Origin: Gp6-AA40 sp963742105
GTDB taxonomy: Bacteria > Acidobacteriota > Vicinamibacteria > Vicinamibacterales > UBA2999
Length of the DNA: 64,000 bases
Direction of reading: 5' to 3'
Assembly: GCA_963742105.1 (NCBI GenBank)
Contig: CAVUKN010000005.1
Location: 1,736,001-1,800,000 of the forward strand
Shown: piece after piece, positions 27,229 through 36,044 of the stretch
How the letters are laid out: each line of letters opens with the position of its first letter
How positions within the stretch are numbered: position 1 is the stretch's first letter
Position numbers and translations under genes: made by a program
The notes under the pieces: model-generated
The model's database searches: none
What the model was told of the DNA's origin: nothing
Seen by the model: only the letters and a program-made list of their open reading frames with translations

Positions 27229-28942
27229 ATGGAATTGCGGTCGCGCCTGTCGACGCTCATCGCGGTGCGTGTTGTCGTCAGCACGCTGCTGCTGGGGTCT
27301 GCGATCCTCATCCAGTTGAGTCGACCGGGGTCGTTCCCGGTCGATCCGTTCTTCTTCCTGATCGGGCTCACGTACGGACTGAGCGTCGTCTACATCGGCT
27401 CCTTGCGCTACGCCGCCCAGCATCACTGGCTCGCCGACCTGCAGTTCTTCGCCGATGCCGTCCTGGTATCGGCATTCATTCACGTCACCGGCGGCGTGAC
27501 GAGCTACTTCTCGTCGCTCTATGTCCTGCCGATCATCGCGGCAAGCACGGTCCGCTTCCGTCGTGGCGCGATCCAGGTGGCGACGCTCAGCGCGATCCTG
27601 TACCTGGGCCTGGTATCGCTCCAGTACTTCGAGATGAACGTCCCTGCGGTGCTACGAGGTACAGGCGCCTCTGAACCTGCCCAGCCTGCGGTTTGCGCAG
27701 TATACGGTCGCGATCAATCTTGGGGGGTTCTTCGCCGTCGCCGTCCTCGCAGGCTCGCTGGCGGAAGGGTTGCGGTCCGCTGGTGCGCGTCTCGAGGACG
27801 CGTCGCACGAGATCGAGGATTTGCGGGCCTTCAACGAGTACGTGATCGACAACCTGCTGAGCGGCCTGGCCACGGCGGACTCGGACGGTCGAATCCTGAC
27901 CTTCAATCGCGCCGCGTCGACGATCACGGGCGTCCCGTCCGATCGCGCGCTTGGCGCCGACGTCGGCGGTGTGTTGCAGCTGCCGCCGGCCTTTCAGGCG
28001 CAGCTCGATGCGCTGGTCGAGCGCCGTAGCATGCGCATCGACCTGCGCTACCAGACGGCCGACGGACGGACGATCGACGTTGGCCTGTCGGCGCTTCGCC
28101 TGACATTCCCAAATCGACGGGGCGGTTACCTGTACACGTTCCAGGACGTGACGGAGTTGAAACGGCTGGAGCGTGACGGTCGCCTGCAGCAACGGCTTGC
28201 AGCCGTCGGCGAGATGGCTGCCGGGATTGCGCATGAAATCCGCAATCCGCTTGCGTCGATGTCGGGATCGATCCAGGTGCTCCGTCAGGAACTGCCGTTG
28301 AGTGGCGACCAGGCGCAGCTGATGGACATCGTCCTCAAGGAATCGGAACGCCTCAATAACACGATTCGTTCTTTCCTTGCTTATGCGCGTCCGCAGCGCT
28401 CGGTGGTCTCGACACTCGACGTGCGGACGATCGTGCAGGACACCGCGGCGCTGCTTCGCAACGCCGCCGAAGTGCGGCACGGACACGAAATCGTCGTCGA
28501 CGTGCCCGATGAGCCAGTGTGGTACGACGCCGACGAAGGTCAGATCCGACAGGTGGTCTGGAACCTTGCCACTAACGGCCTTCGCGCGATGCAGACGAGT
28601 GGCCGTTTGTCGCTCTCGGCGCGGCACGACCCGCCAGGCGACCTCACCGGCGACGTGCTGATCACCGTTGACGACGAGGGATGCGGCATTGCCGCGGACG
28701 ACCTCGACGAAATTTTTCAGCCCTTCCGCAGCACATTCGACAAGGGCACTGGCCTGGGACTGCCAATCGTGCACCGGATCGTCACTGATTACGGCGGCGC
28801 CATCCAGGTCTCGTCCACGGCCGGTGCCGGCACGTCGATTCACGTGCGGCTGCCTCATCGCGACGCCACCGGCGCCGAGGCCCCGATGGCCGCGGCTCCG
28901 GCCGGTGCCGCACGAGAGTTCGCGCGGAGAGTCGCGTCGTGA
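27229..28942 (+). CDS. pilS: sensor histidine kinase PilS (one frameshift)
   Basis: PilS senses pilin in the membrane and phosphorylates PilR. The first about 130 residues contain the membrane segments (MELRSRLSTLIAVRVVV onward); a PAS domain follows (LATADSDGRILTFNRAAS), then HisKA with the phospho-acceptor His in AAGIAHEIRNPLASMSG near residue 334, and an HATPase domain (WNLATNGLRAM, DEGCGIAADDL, GTGLGLPIV). The frame shifts near 27650 by one extra base; EVQAPLNLPSLRFAQYTVA continues in the new frame. GTG 27226 is an alternative start. It overlaps pilR by GTGA, so the pair is coupled. Confidence 0.9.
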
Positions 28943-30435
28943 CGCCAGACCTGATGAACCCTGCCAGGGCCGAGGTGAAACGGCCCCTCTCCGCCGACTC
29001 TGGTGAAGCCACCGTCAGCGAGCCGCCTCGTCCTCGTATCCTCGTCGTGGACGACGAGGCGTCGATGCGGGAGATGTTGCGGATTGTGCTGCGACGGGAT
29101 GGCTACGACGTTCGCGTTGCACCCGATGGACGCGCAGCGATGGAGATGCTGAAGCGCGAACCGTTCGACCTGCTCCTGTCGGATATCAGGATGCCGGACC
29201 TCAGTGGTGTCGAAGTTCTGCGGACGGCCAAGGAGGTCAACCGCGACCTCATCGTGTTCATGATGACGGCATTCGCGTCGACCAGCACGGCGGTCGAGGC
29301 CATGCGGCTCGGGGCCGTGGACTATTTCACCAAGCCGTTCGACATGGACGAACTGCGGCTGAAAGTGCGGCAGCATCTCGAATCGCATCGCCTCAAGCAG
29401 GAAAACGTGCTGCTGAAGCGGGCGCTGCACGCGCGGCACCAGTTTTCGAGCATCATCGGCAACAGCCCCGCGATGCTGGCGGTGTTCCGCCTGGTCGAGA
29501 CGATTGCACAGACCAACAGCACGGTTCTGATTACGGGGGAGTCGGGAACCGGCAAAGACATGGTGGCGCGAGCCGTCCATTTCAACTCGCCGCGTGCGGG
29601 TCACCCGTTTGTGGCGCTCAACTGCGGCGCCGTTCCGGAGACCCTGCTCGAATCCGAGCTGTTCGGGCACATGCGCGGGGCCTTCACCGGAGCCGACGCC
29701 AACAAGAAGGGGTTGATCGAGGTCGCCGAGGGCGGGTCGATTTTCCTCGACGAGATCGGCGAGATGAACGCAACGATGCAGGTGAAGCTGCTGCGGGTGC
29801 TGCAGGACCGGCGGTTCCGTCGCCTGGGTGGCACCGAGGAAGTGCAGGCCGACATCCGGATCATCGCCGCCACCAACCAGGATCTGCCGAGTCTCGTGAC
29901 GCAGGGCCGGTTTCGCGAAGACCTCTTCTACCGGATCAACGTGATCCCGATTCATCTGCCGCCGCTGCGCGATCGCCGGGAGGATATTCCTCTGCTTGCG
30001 CAGCACTTTCTGGAGAAGTTCGCGACGCAGATGAACCGTCCGATTCACAGCATCTCAGGCGCCGCGCAGCAGCGCTTGAGCGCCTATGCATGGCCGGGAA
30101 ACGTCCGCGAACTCGAGAACGTCATCGAACGGTGCGTGGCGCTCGAGCAGACGCCGGTGATCCTGCCCGACACGCTGCCAGCGCACGTAGGGGTTGGCGC
30201 ATCCTCGCCCAGGCCGGGAGTGAGTGCCGGACCGCCGCCGGGCGCCGCACTGGCGCCGCTGTTGCCGGAACTCGGCGATGGTTTCGACCTGGAGGCGCAG
30301 GGCGACGACTTCTACAGGTACTACATCACCCTGGCACTGGAACGCGCGGGTGGTGTGCAGACGAGGGCCGCCGAACTCCTGGGCATGAGTTTCCGGTCGT
30401 TTCGCTATTACGCCAAGAAGTTCAACGCCCGATAA
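28939..30435 (+). CDS. pilR: sigma-54-dependent response regulator PilR
   Basis: PilR activates pilin transcription with sigma-54 RNA polymerase. The 498-residue protein has a receiver domain (VVDDEASMREML, phospho-acceptor in LLSDIRMPD, Lys in FTKPFD), an AAA+ domain with Walker A GESGTGKD, an intact GAFTGA sigma-54 contact loop and GSIFLDEIGE Walker B, and a C-terminal Fis-type helix-turn-helix (RAAELLGMSFRSFRYYAKKF). A sigma-54-like promoter and a palindrome lie downstream, before pilA, which is the expected target. Confidence 0.95.
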   Translation: MTPDLMNPARAEVKRPLSADSGEATVSEPPRPRILVVDDEASMREMLRIVLRRDGYDVRVAPDGRAAMEMLKREPFDLLLSDIRMPDLSGVEVLRTAKEVNRDLIVFMMTAFASTSTAVEAMRLGAVDYFTKPFDMDELRLKVRQHLESHRLKQENVLLKRALHARHQFSSIIGNSPAMLAVFRLVETIAQTNSTVLITGESGTGKDMVARAVHFNSPRAGHPFVALNCGAVPETLLESELFGHMRGAFTGADANKKGLIEVAEGGSIFLDEIGEMNATMQVKLLRVLQDRRFRRLGGTEEVQADIRIIAATNQDLPSLVTQGRFREDLFYRINVIPIHLPPLRDRREDIPLLAQHFLEKFATQMNRPIHSISGAAQQRLSAYAWPGNVRELENVIERCVALEQTPVILPDTLPAHVGVGASSPRPGVSAGPPPGAALAPLLPELGDGFDLEAQGDDFYRYYITLALERAGGVQTRAAELLGMSFRSFRYYAKKFNAR

Positions 30436-30489
30436 CAGAGTGCAGAGTCGATCACCGGGTGGAGAACTGACGTTTCGTGGCAGCTGCGA

Positions 30490-30506
30490 TTGACAGTTCC
30501 TGTCAA
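30490..30506. promoter_or_regulatory. perfect palindrome, candidate PilR-type enhancer site
   Basis: TTGACAG (30490-30496), TTC spacer, CTGTCAA (30500-30506). It contains two TGTC half-sites in opposite orientation; TGTC is the core reported for PilR sites in Pseudomonas aeruginosa. It is 107 bp upstream of the -24 element, and a further GAGACAG half-site lies near 30575. Confidence 0.6.
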
Positions 30507-30613
30507 GGCGCCGAAAATTAGCAGGCGTAGGGAGTCGGGGACGGCCAAACGCACCGCCCGTAAGTCAAACCACTGAGACAGTTTACAGGCCAAAACGAGA
30601 CGAGCTCAGCAGG

Positions 30614-30629
30614 TGGTATTTCGCTTGCT
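30614..30629 (+). promoter_or_regulatory. sigma-54-type promoter of pilA
   Basis: TGGTATTTCGCTTGCT has GG and GC at the invariant spacing; the -12 box TTGCT is a full match. It lies 110 bp before the pilA start, directly after the gene for a sigma-54 activator. Confidence 0.7.
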
Positions 30630-30739
30630 GACCAGCTCGACCATCGGCCATTCGACGTCGTGCGTTATCAAGGGCGGGTGCTGGTTTCCGGCAGCCCCAT
30701 TCCGAGAGCGGCCCAGCCCGCCTCGCAGGAGACTGACAC

Positions 30740-31282
30740 GTGAAGAAGATGCGGAACAACGAAGGGTTCACTCTGATCGAGTTGCTGATTGTCGTGGCCA
30801 TCATCGGCATCATCGCGGCGATCGCGGTACCCGGTCTGCTGCGGGCCCGTCAGGCAGGTAACGAAGCGTCGGCCATCGGCGGCATGCGCGCCATCAACAG
30901 CGCCCAGGCGAGCTTCGCGGCGAGCTGCGGCAGCGGCTTCTACTCGCCGACCCTCGCTAACCTCGGGACCGGCCCGGGCGGCGTGCTCGGTGTGAACGGG
31001 TTCATCAGCCCGGACATGGCGTCTGACCCCGTGAACAAGAGCGGCTATGCGATTTCGATGTCCAGCACGGCGGGTGCGGTGAACCCCTCGCCCGCGTCGT
31101 GCAACGGCCTTGCGGCGAACGCTGTCGTCGGCGGCTACAACGCAGTGGCCACGCCAATCGCCGGCGGCGGTTCGCGCGCATTCGGCACCAACACCAGTAA
31201 CACGGTCTATTCTGCGACGCAAACGACGGCACTGACCATGACCGATACGACCCCGGACGCGGCGGCGAAGCCGATTCAGTAA
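30740..31282 (+). CDS. pilA: type IV major pilin
   Basis: The 180-residue prepilin has a nine-residue leader, MKKMRNNEG, cleaved before FTLIELLIVVAIIGIIAAIA, with the conserved Glu at mature position 5. The hydrophobic helix is followed by RARQAGNEASAIGGMRAINSAQ, typical of short-chain and Acidobacteria or Deltaproteobacteria pilins, then a Gly/Ser/Ala-rich globular part. The protein contains exactly two cysteines (63 and 121), able to form one disulfide. It is monocistronic: sigma-54-like promoter upstream and hairpin terminator downstream. Confidence 0.95.
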   Translation: MKKMRNNEGFTLIELLIVVAIIGIIAAIAVPGLLRARQAGNEASAIGGMRAINSAQASFAASCGSGFYSPTLANLGTGPGGVLGVNGFISPDMASDPVNKSGYAISMSSTAGAVNPSPASCNGLAANAVVGGYNAVATPIAGGGSRAFGTNTSNTVYSATQTTALTMTDTTPDAAAKPIQ

Positions 31283-31300
31283 GCTCCTCTCGGCACGATT

Positions 31301-31324
31301 GGGGGCGGCTCATGTGCCGCCCCC
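31301..31324 (+). terminator. terminator after pilA
   Basis: Arms GGGGGCGGC (31301-31309) and GCCGCCCCC (31316-31324) pair perfectly around a 6-base loop; TTCG follows. This is the clearest factor-independent-like stem in the window, though the T-run is short. Confidence 0.7.
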
Positions 31325-31419
31325 TTCGTCTGTACGCTAAGCTCTGGCACCGGGGCGCGGATCCCCGGCTGACGGTGTAACCGTGGCGCAGCGGCGCCAA
31401 TGTTCAGAGCAGGTTTTAT

Positions 31420-32634
31420 ATGTCAGGTAAGTACCGGATCGGCCTCGTCCTCTTCGCACTCCTCGGCCTCGGGGCCTCCATCGCCGCGCTGTACGTCCAC
31501 TATCGGCTGATGGTGGACCCGAACTATTCGAGCTTCTGTGACGTCAGCGCCACCGTGAGCTGCCAGCAGGTCCTCGAAAGCTCCTATGGTCGCGTGCTCG
31601 GCATTCCTGTAGCAGCCGGCGGCGCGATCTGGTCCGGGCTCGTGTTACTGCTGTCGCTCTACGGAATGCGCAACCTTAACGACGAGGGCGCCCGGCGCGC
31701 CGCGGGCTACGTGTTCGTACTCGCGACGGTTGGACTCGCCGCGGTCTTCTACTTCGCCTACACCTCATTCTTCGTCCTCCGCCAGGCCTGCCCGCTCTGC
31801 ATGACGATGTATGTCAGCGTCGTCGCCATTTTCCTCCTGTCGGCCGCTGCGGCTGGTTCCCTCCGGGAGCTGCCGGCCCGCCTGGGAACCGACCTGGCGG
31901 GACTCCGGACCAGTCCGACCGCTGCGACGCTCGCCGCCGTGTGGGTGGTGGCGTCGCTCGGTTTGATCGTGTTCTTTCCCCACGAACAGACGGTCAGTGC
32001 CCAGGCCGCCGAACAGGAGGCGGCGCCAACCGAGACGCTCGACGCCAACCAGCTCCAGGAATGGCACCAGTGGCTGGACCGGCAGATGCCGGTCAGCGAG
32101 TCTGCCGTGCTGCCCAGCGGTCCCGTCAAGGTGCTCGTCGTCAAGTTCAACGACTTCCAGTGCCCGGCATGCCGCCAGGCGTACTTTGCCTACAAGAGCA
32201 TTTTCGAGAAGTACGCGAAGCAGTACCCCGACGCGTTCAAGTTCGAGAACAAGGATTACCCGCTCGAAACCGAATGCGGCATGGGCGGCCAGCACCAGTT
32301 CGCCTGCGAGGCCGCGGTGGCCGTGCGCCTGGCCAGGGACAAGGGGAAAGACAAGGAGCTGGAGAACTGGCTGTTCAACACCCAGGATGAATTCAGTCGG
32401 GATCACATGAAGCAGGGGCTGCAGCAGGTCGCGGGTATAAAGCCCGAGGACTATGAGAGCCGATACAGCACTGTGAGCAAGGAGATCCGCGAAGAGGCGG
32501 CGCTCGGCTCCAAACTCGGCGTCACCGGGACGCCGACCTTTTTTATCAACGGCATCAAGGTGCCAAGTCTCAGGCCCGCGTATCTGGACGCAGCAATCGG
32601 GTACCTGCTGCAGAAGGCCGGCGCCACTTCCTGA
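31420..32634 (+). CDS. VKOR-DsbA fusion, disulfide-bond forming protein
   Basis: This fuses both halves of an oxidative folding system. Residues 1 to about 185 are a vitamin-K-epoxide-reductase domain with about five membrane spans, the loop cysteines Cys40 and Cys48 and the redox motif CPLC (Cys124/Cys127). Residues about 205-404 are a periplasmic DsbA-like thioredoxin domain with CPAC (Cys248/Cys251) and the cis-Pro loop GTPTFFING. The VKOR part passes electrons to quinone and re-oxidises the DsbA part, which forms disulfides in exported proteins. Its neighbour pilA encodes a two-cysteine pilin. It is followed at 3 bp by an ABC ATPase gene. Confidence 0.93.
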   Translation: MSGKYRIGLVLFALLGLGASIAALYVHYRLMVDPNYSSFCDVSATVSCQQVLESSYGRVLGIPVAAGGAIWSGLVLLLSLYGMRNLNDEGARRAAGYVFVLATVGLAAVFYFAYTSFFVLRQACPLCMTMYVSVVAIFLLSAAAAGSLRELPARLGTDLAGLRTSPTAATLAAVWVVASLGLIVFFPHEQTVSAQAAEQEAAPTETLDANQLQEWHQWLDRQMPVSESAVLPSGPVKVLVVKFNDFQCPACRQAYFAYKSIFEKYAKQYPDAFKFENKDYPLETECGMGGQHQFACEAAVAVRLARDKGKDKELENWLFNTQDEFSRDHMKQGLQQVAGIKPEDYESRYSTVSKEIREEAALGSKLGVTGTPTFFINGIKVPSLRPAYLDAAIGYLLQKAGATS

Positions 32635-32637
32635 ACC

Positions 32638-33585
32638 GTGGATGCAATCCGAACCGAAGGGCTCACCAAGCACTACTCGGTCGGATTCTGGCGTTCCCGC
32701 CCATACGTCGCCCTCGACGGACTCGACCTTCAGGTGTCCCAGGGGGAGGTCTTCGGCTTCCTGGGCCCGAACGGTGCCGGCAAGACCACCACGCTGAAGC
32801 TGCTGATGCAGCTGATCTTCCCCTCGTCCGGTCGTGCTGAAATCCTCGGCCGGCCGGTCGGCGACGTCGACGTCCGGCGGCGCATCGGCTACCTGCCCGA
32901 GAATCCCTATTTCTACGACAACCTGACCGCCGAGGAACTCCTGACGTATTTCGCGGCGCTGTTCGGATACCCGAGCCACGCCCGCGCGGCCCGCGCCTCC
33001 CGGATGCTCGACGAGGTCGGGATTGGAGCGGAGCGTCGGTTTCAGCTGCGGAAGTATTCGAAAGGGATGTTGCAGCGGGTGGGACTCGCGCAGGCGCTGC
33101 TGAACGACCCTGAAGTCGTGTTCCTCGACGAGCCGATGTCGGGCCTGGACCCGATGGGGCGGCGGGAGGTGCGCGACATCATCCTGCGCCTGCGTGACCG
33201 TGGCACCACCGTGTTTTTCAGTTCGCATATCCTCGGCGACGCCGAGACGCTGTGCAGCCGGGTGGCGATCGTCGCGCAGGGAAAGCTGGTCGCCGCCGGC
33301 CGCGTAGCGGAGATGGTGCCGTTTCGCATCCGCGGCTGGGACCTCATTGTCACGGGGCTGGTGCGTGACCAGCTCGACGAATTCGTTGTCGCTGGCGCGG
33401 ACGTGAGGGAGATCGCCGACGGGCGATATCACGTGGTGCTTCCCGAGCAGGCAACACTCGAGAGCAGCGTAAGCCGGATTACCGCCCTCGGTGGACAGCT
33501 GGTATCGGTGAACCCGGTACGCGACACCCTGGAGGATTTCTTCGTGGCGCGCGTGCGTCAGGCCGCGGACCGCGAGGTCGGCTGA
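32638..33585 (+). CDS. ABC transporter ATP-binding protein
   Basis: This 315-residue ATPase has Walker A GPNGAGKTTT at about 43-52, the Q-loop region, signature YSKGMLQRVGLAQAL, Walker B VVFLDEPMSGLDP and the H-loop in FFSSHIL. The C-terminal 90 residues form the variable domain seen in ABC-2 exporters of the NatA/CcmA type. GTG 32638 is the start. It overlaps the permease gene by one base, so the two form one exporter; the substrate is unknown. Confidence 0.93.
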   Translation: MDAIRTEGLTKHYSVGFWRSRPYVALDGLDLQVSQGEVFGFLGPNGAGKTTTLKLLMQLIFPSSGRAEILGRPVGDVDVRRRIGYLPENPYFYDNLTAEELLTYFAALFGYPSHARAARASRMLDEVGIGAERRFQLRKYSKGMLQRVGLAQALLNDPEVVFLDEPMSGLDPMGRREVRDIILRLRDRGTTVFFSSHILGDAETLCSRVAIVAQGKLVAAGRVAEMVPFRIRGWDLIVTGLVRDQLDEFVVAGADVREIADGRYHVVLPEQATLESSVSRITALGGQLVSVNPVRDTLEDFFVARVRQAADREVG

Positions 33586-34391
33586 TGCGTTCGATCCTGC
33601 ACGTCGCCAGGCACGTCTTTCGCGACTCCGTCCGCGACAAGGTGCTGTACAGCATCGTCGCGTTCGCGGTCATCCTCATGGTGAGCTCATTCCTCATCGG
33701 CCAGCTTACCGCCGGCCAGGACGTGAAGATCATCAAGGACCTCGGCCTGGCCGCCATGTCGCTGTTCGGCCTCTTCATTGCGATTTTCATCGGCGTCGGT
33801 CTCGTGTCGCGCGAGATCGAGCGGCGCAGCATCTACGCGGTGCTCGCCAAGCCTGTGCGCCGGCACGAGTTCGTTATCGGCAAGTATTTCGGCCTCGTCG
33901 GAACGTTGCTGGCGAACCTTGCCGTGATGGCAATCGCCTATTACCTCGTGCTCGAGTACATGCGTTTCACGATGCCGCCAGGGCAGTTCACGGTGTCGCC
34001 GGCGGTGGTCGATCCGCGGCTGTCGATCGGAATCGGCATGATTGCCGCCGAACTGGCGGTCGTGACCGCCGTGGCGGTTTTCTGGTCGACGTTCTCGTCG
34101 AGCGCGATGCTGTCGGCGGCGCTGACGGCGGGCATCTGGGTGGCGGGACAGTTCGGCGCCGACTTGCGCAACTTCGACCAGGTGGTGAAGTCGCCGGCTG
34201 CGGCAGCCCTCGCCCGCGGACTGTATTACCTGCTGCCCAATTTCGCCGCCTTCGACGTGAAGTCGCAGGTCGTTCATGGTCTGCCCGTTGGCGCGGACTA
34301 CATCGTTGTGACGCTGCTGTATGGAGCGGCCTATGTGGCGATGCTGCTGACGGCGGCAGTGTTCATCTTCTCGCGCCGTGACTTCAAGTAG
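33585..34391 (+). CDS. ABC-2 type permease
   Basis: The 268-residue membrane protein has six predicted spans and the segment GLVSREIERRSIYAVLAKPVRRHEF between spans two and three, characteristic of NosY/ABC-2 permeases. It pairs with the ATPase immediately upstream and overlaps the next gene by 14 bases. Confidence 0.88.
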   Translation: MRSILHVARHVFRDSVRDKVLYSIVAFAVILMVSSFLIGQLTAGQDVKIIKDLGLAAMSLFGLFIAIFIGVGLVSREIERRSIYAVLAKPVRRHEFVIGKYFGLVGTLLANLAVMAIAYYLVLEYMRFTMPPGQFTVSPAVVDPRLSIGIGMIAAELAVVTAVAVFWSTFSSSAMLSAALTAGIWVAGQFGADLRNFDQVVKSPAAAALARGLYYLLPNFAAFDVKSQVVHGLPVGADYIVVTLLYGAAYVAMLLTAAVFIFSRRDFK

Positions 34392-35280
34392 TCGCACTCA
34401 CCCACGCGGCGCCCTTGTCGTGCCGCTGTGTGTCCTGCTGATGGGCGGCGTCGTCGGTCTGCAGGCCTATCGCGAGCAGCACTTCCGAAACCTGGAAGTG
34501 GAAGATCAGATTCTGTACGTCCGCACACCGTCGGTGGTGGCGCGCCTGGCGCTGTCGTTCAAGGATGTCTTCGCAGATTTGTACTGGATCAGGGCGATCC
34601 AGCATTACGGCAGCACGCGCCTGTCGTCGAGTCCTGACAAGCAGTACGCGCTGTTGTACCCGTTGCTCGATCTCGCCACCACACTCGATCCCCGGTTCTC
34701 GATTGCCTACCGCTTCGGTGCATTGTTTCTGTCCGAAGGCGAACCGGGCGGAGCTAATCGTCCGGACCAGGCGATCGCTCTCCTGGAAAAGGGTCGCACC
34801 GCCAACCCGGAGCGATGGGAGTACCCGTACGACATCGGGTTCGTGTACTACCGCAACCGCGAGTATTCGAAGGCCGCCGAGTGGTTCCGGCAGGCAGCCG
34901 GCGTGCCTGGAGCTCCAAACTGGCTCGCCCCGATGGCCGCCGTCACGCTGGCCCGGGGAGGCGATCTGCAGACGTCTCGTCTGCTGTGGCAGAACCTGTT
35001 GAGCAGCGAAGAGCGGTGGGTACGGACGGCGGCGGAACGACGCCTGACGCAACTCGACGCGATCGAGCAGATCCGGCAACTGCAGTCTCTCTCCTCTGAG
35101 TACCAGCGGCGGCTCGGCGTTCCGCCGCCGTCCTGGACCGCGTTGATCAACGCAGGACTTCTCCGGGACATACCAAGAGACCCCAACGGCGTTCCCTACG
35201 TGCTCGATCAGGCATCGGGTGTGGTGTCGATCGAGAGGAACTCGTCGCTCTGGCCGCTACCAACCGAAGGGACGCCGTAA
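34378..35280 (+). CDS. TPR-like periplasmic or membrane-anchored protein, unknown function
   Basis: The 300-residue protein has an N-terminal membrane anchor (about residues 12-30, ALVVPLCVLLMGGVVGLQAY) and then helical repeats resembling tetratricopeptides (LLDLATTLDPRFSIAYRFGA, ALLEKGRTANPERWEYPYDI, KAAEWFRQAAGVPGAPNWLA). GTG 34378 overlaps the permease gene and the last base overlaps pilD. Membership of a chain of overlapping genes suggests a helper of the exporter or of the pilus system. I do not recognise a named family. Confidence 0.75.
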   Translation: MTSSSRTHPRGALVVPLCVLLMGGVVGLQAYREQHFRNLEVEDQILYVRTPSVVARLALSFKDVFADLYWIRAIQHYGSTRLSSSPDKQYALLYPLLDLATTLDPRFSIAYRFGALFLSEGEPGGANRPDQAIALLEKGRTANPERWEYPYDIGFVYYRNREYSKAAEWFRQAAGVPGAPNWLAPMAAVTLARGGDLQTSRLLWQNLLSSEERWVRTAAERRLTQLDAIEQIRQLQSLSSEYQRRLGVPPPSWTALINAGLLRDIPRDPNGVPYVLDQASGVVSIERNSSLWPLPTEGTP

Positions 35281-36044
35281 TGCCGGTTGCGTCCGTCCTG
35301 TTTTTTGTGTTCGGGTTGCTGGTTGGAAGCTTCCTCAACGTCTGCATCTACCGGTTGCCTCGCCGGGAGTCGCTGAACTGGCCGGGGTCGCACTGCACGT
35401 CCTGTGACCGTCCGCTTTCGTGGTACGAGAACATTCCGCTCGTCAGCTGGCTGGTGTTGCGCGGCCGTTGCCGAACCTGTCACACGCCCATCAGTCCGGC
35501 CTATCCGATCATCGAGGCGCTGACCGGACTCGTCTTCCTTGCCGCGTTCGACCTGTACGCCTTGACCCCGCTGCTGGCCGTACGGCTGCTGTTTGCCTGC
35601 GCAATGATCGTGCTCTTCGTCATCGATCTGCAGCACCGGATCCTGCCCAACGTGATCACCGTTCCGGGGGTTGTTGTCGGCTTGGCGGCCAGCCTGTGGC
35701 TGCCACCCGGGTGGCTATCGTCGTCGCTGGGCCTGCTGCTTGGCGGCGGCAGCCTGTTCCTGATCGGTGAGGTGTACTACCGGACGCGCGGCGTCGAGGG
35801 TATGGGAATGGGGGACGTGAAGATGCTCGCCATGATCGGCGCGTTCCTCGGGTGGCCCCTCATGGTCCTCACGCTCATCCTCGCCTCGTTCAGCGGCGCC
35901 GTCTTCGGAGTGGCCATGATTGCGTCGGGTCGCGGCGGGGCCCAGGCCGCGCTGCCGTTCGGGACGTTCCTTGCCGTCGGGGCACTTGTCGCGGCCGTGA
36001 CCGGCCAGCCGATCGTCGACTGGTATCTGGGCTTCTATCGATGA
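35280..36044 (+). CDS. pilD: prepilin peptidase (A24 family)
   Basis: PilD cleaves prepilin leaders and methylates the new N terminus. The 254-residue protein has the cytoplasmic zinc-type CxxC pair (Cys39/Cys42 and Cys64/Cys67), both catalytic aspartates (Asp116 in VIDLQHRILPN and Asp179 in GMGMGDVKM) and about seven membrane spans. It starts on the TAATG overlap with the preceding gene and overlaps the following kinase by ATGA. It processes PilA and all the minor pilins encoded nearby. Confidence 0.95.
   Translation: MPVASVLFFVFGLLVGSFLNVCIYRLPRRESLNWPGSHCTSCDRPLSWYENIPLVSWLVLRGRCRTCHTPISPAYPIIEALTGLVFLAAFDLYALTPLLAVRLLFACAMIVLFVIDLQHRILPNVITVPGVVVGLAASLWLPPGWLSSSLGLLLGGGSLFLIGEVYYRTRGVEGMGMGDVKMLAMIGAFLGWPLMVLTLILASFSGAVFGVAMIASGRGGAQAALPFGTFLAVGALVAAVTGQPIVDWYLGFYR

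Larger units (their letters stand above)
30436..30739. other. 304-bp pilR-pilA control region
   Basis: There is no coding frame. It contains a perfect inverted repeat at 30490-30506 and a sigma-54-like element at 30614-30629, listed separately. Confidence 0.7.

Noticed and set aside
27587..28858. Minus-strand frame of 423 codons
   Set aside because: It is antisense to pilS, with composition typical of shadow frames (rich in R, V, H, Q) and no recognisable domain.
31324..31400. TGGCACCGGGGCGCGG upstream of VKOR-DsbA as a sigma-54 promoter
   Set aside because: The -24 box is good but CG, not GC, occupies the -12 position, so the spacing rule fails.
31765..33432. Minus-strand frame of 555 codons
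   Set aside because: It runs antisense across VKOR-DsbA and the ABC ATPase, both strongly supported.
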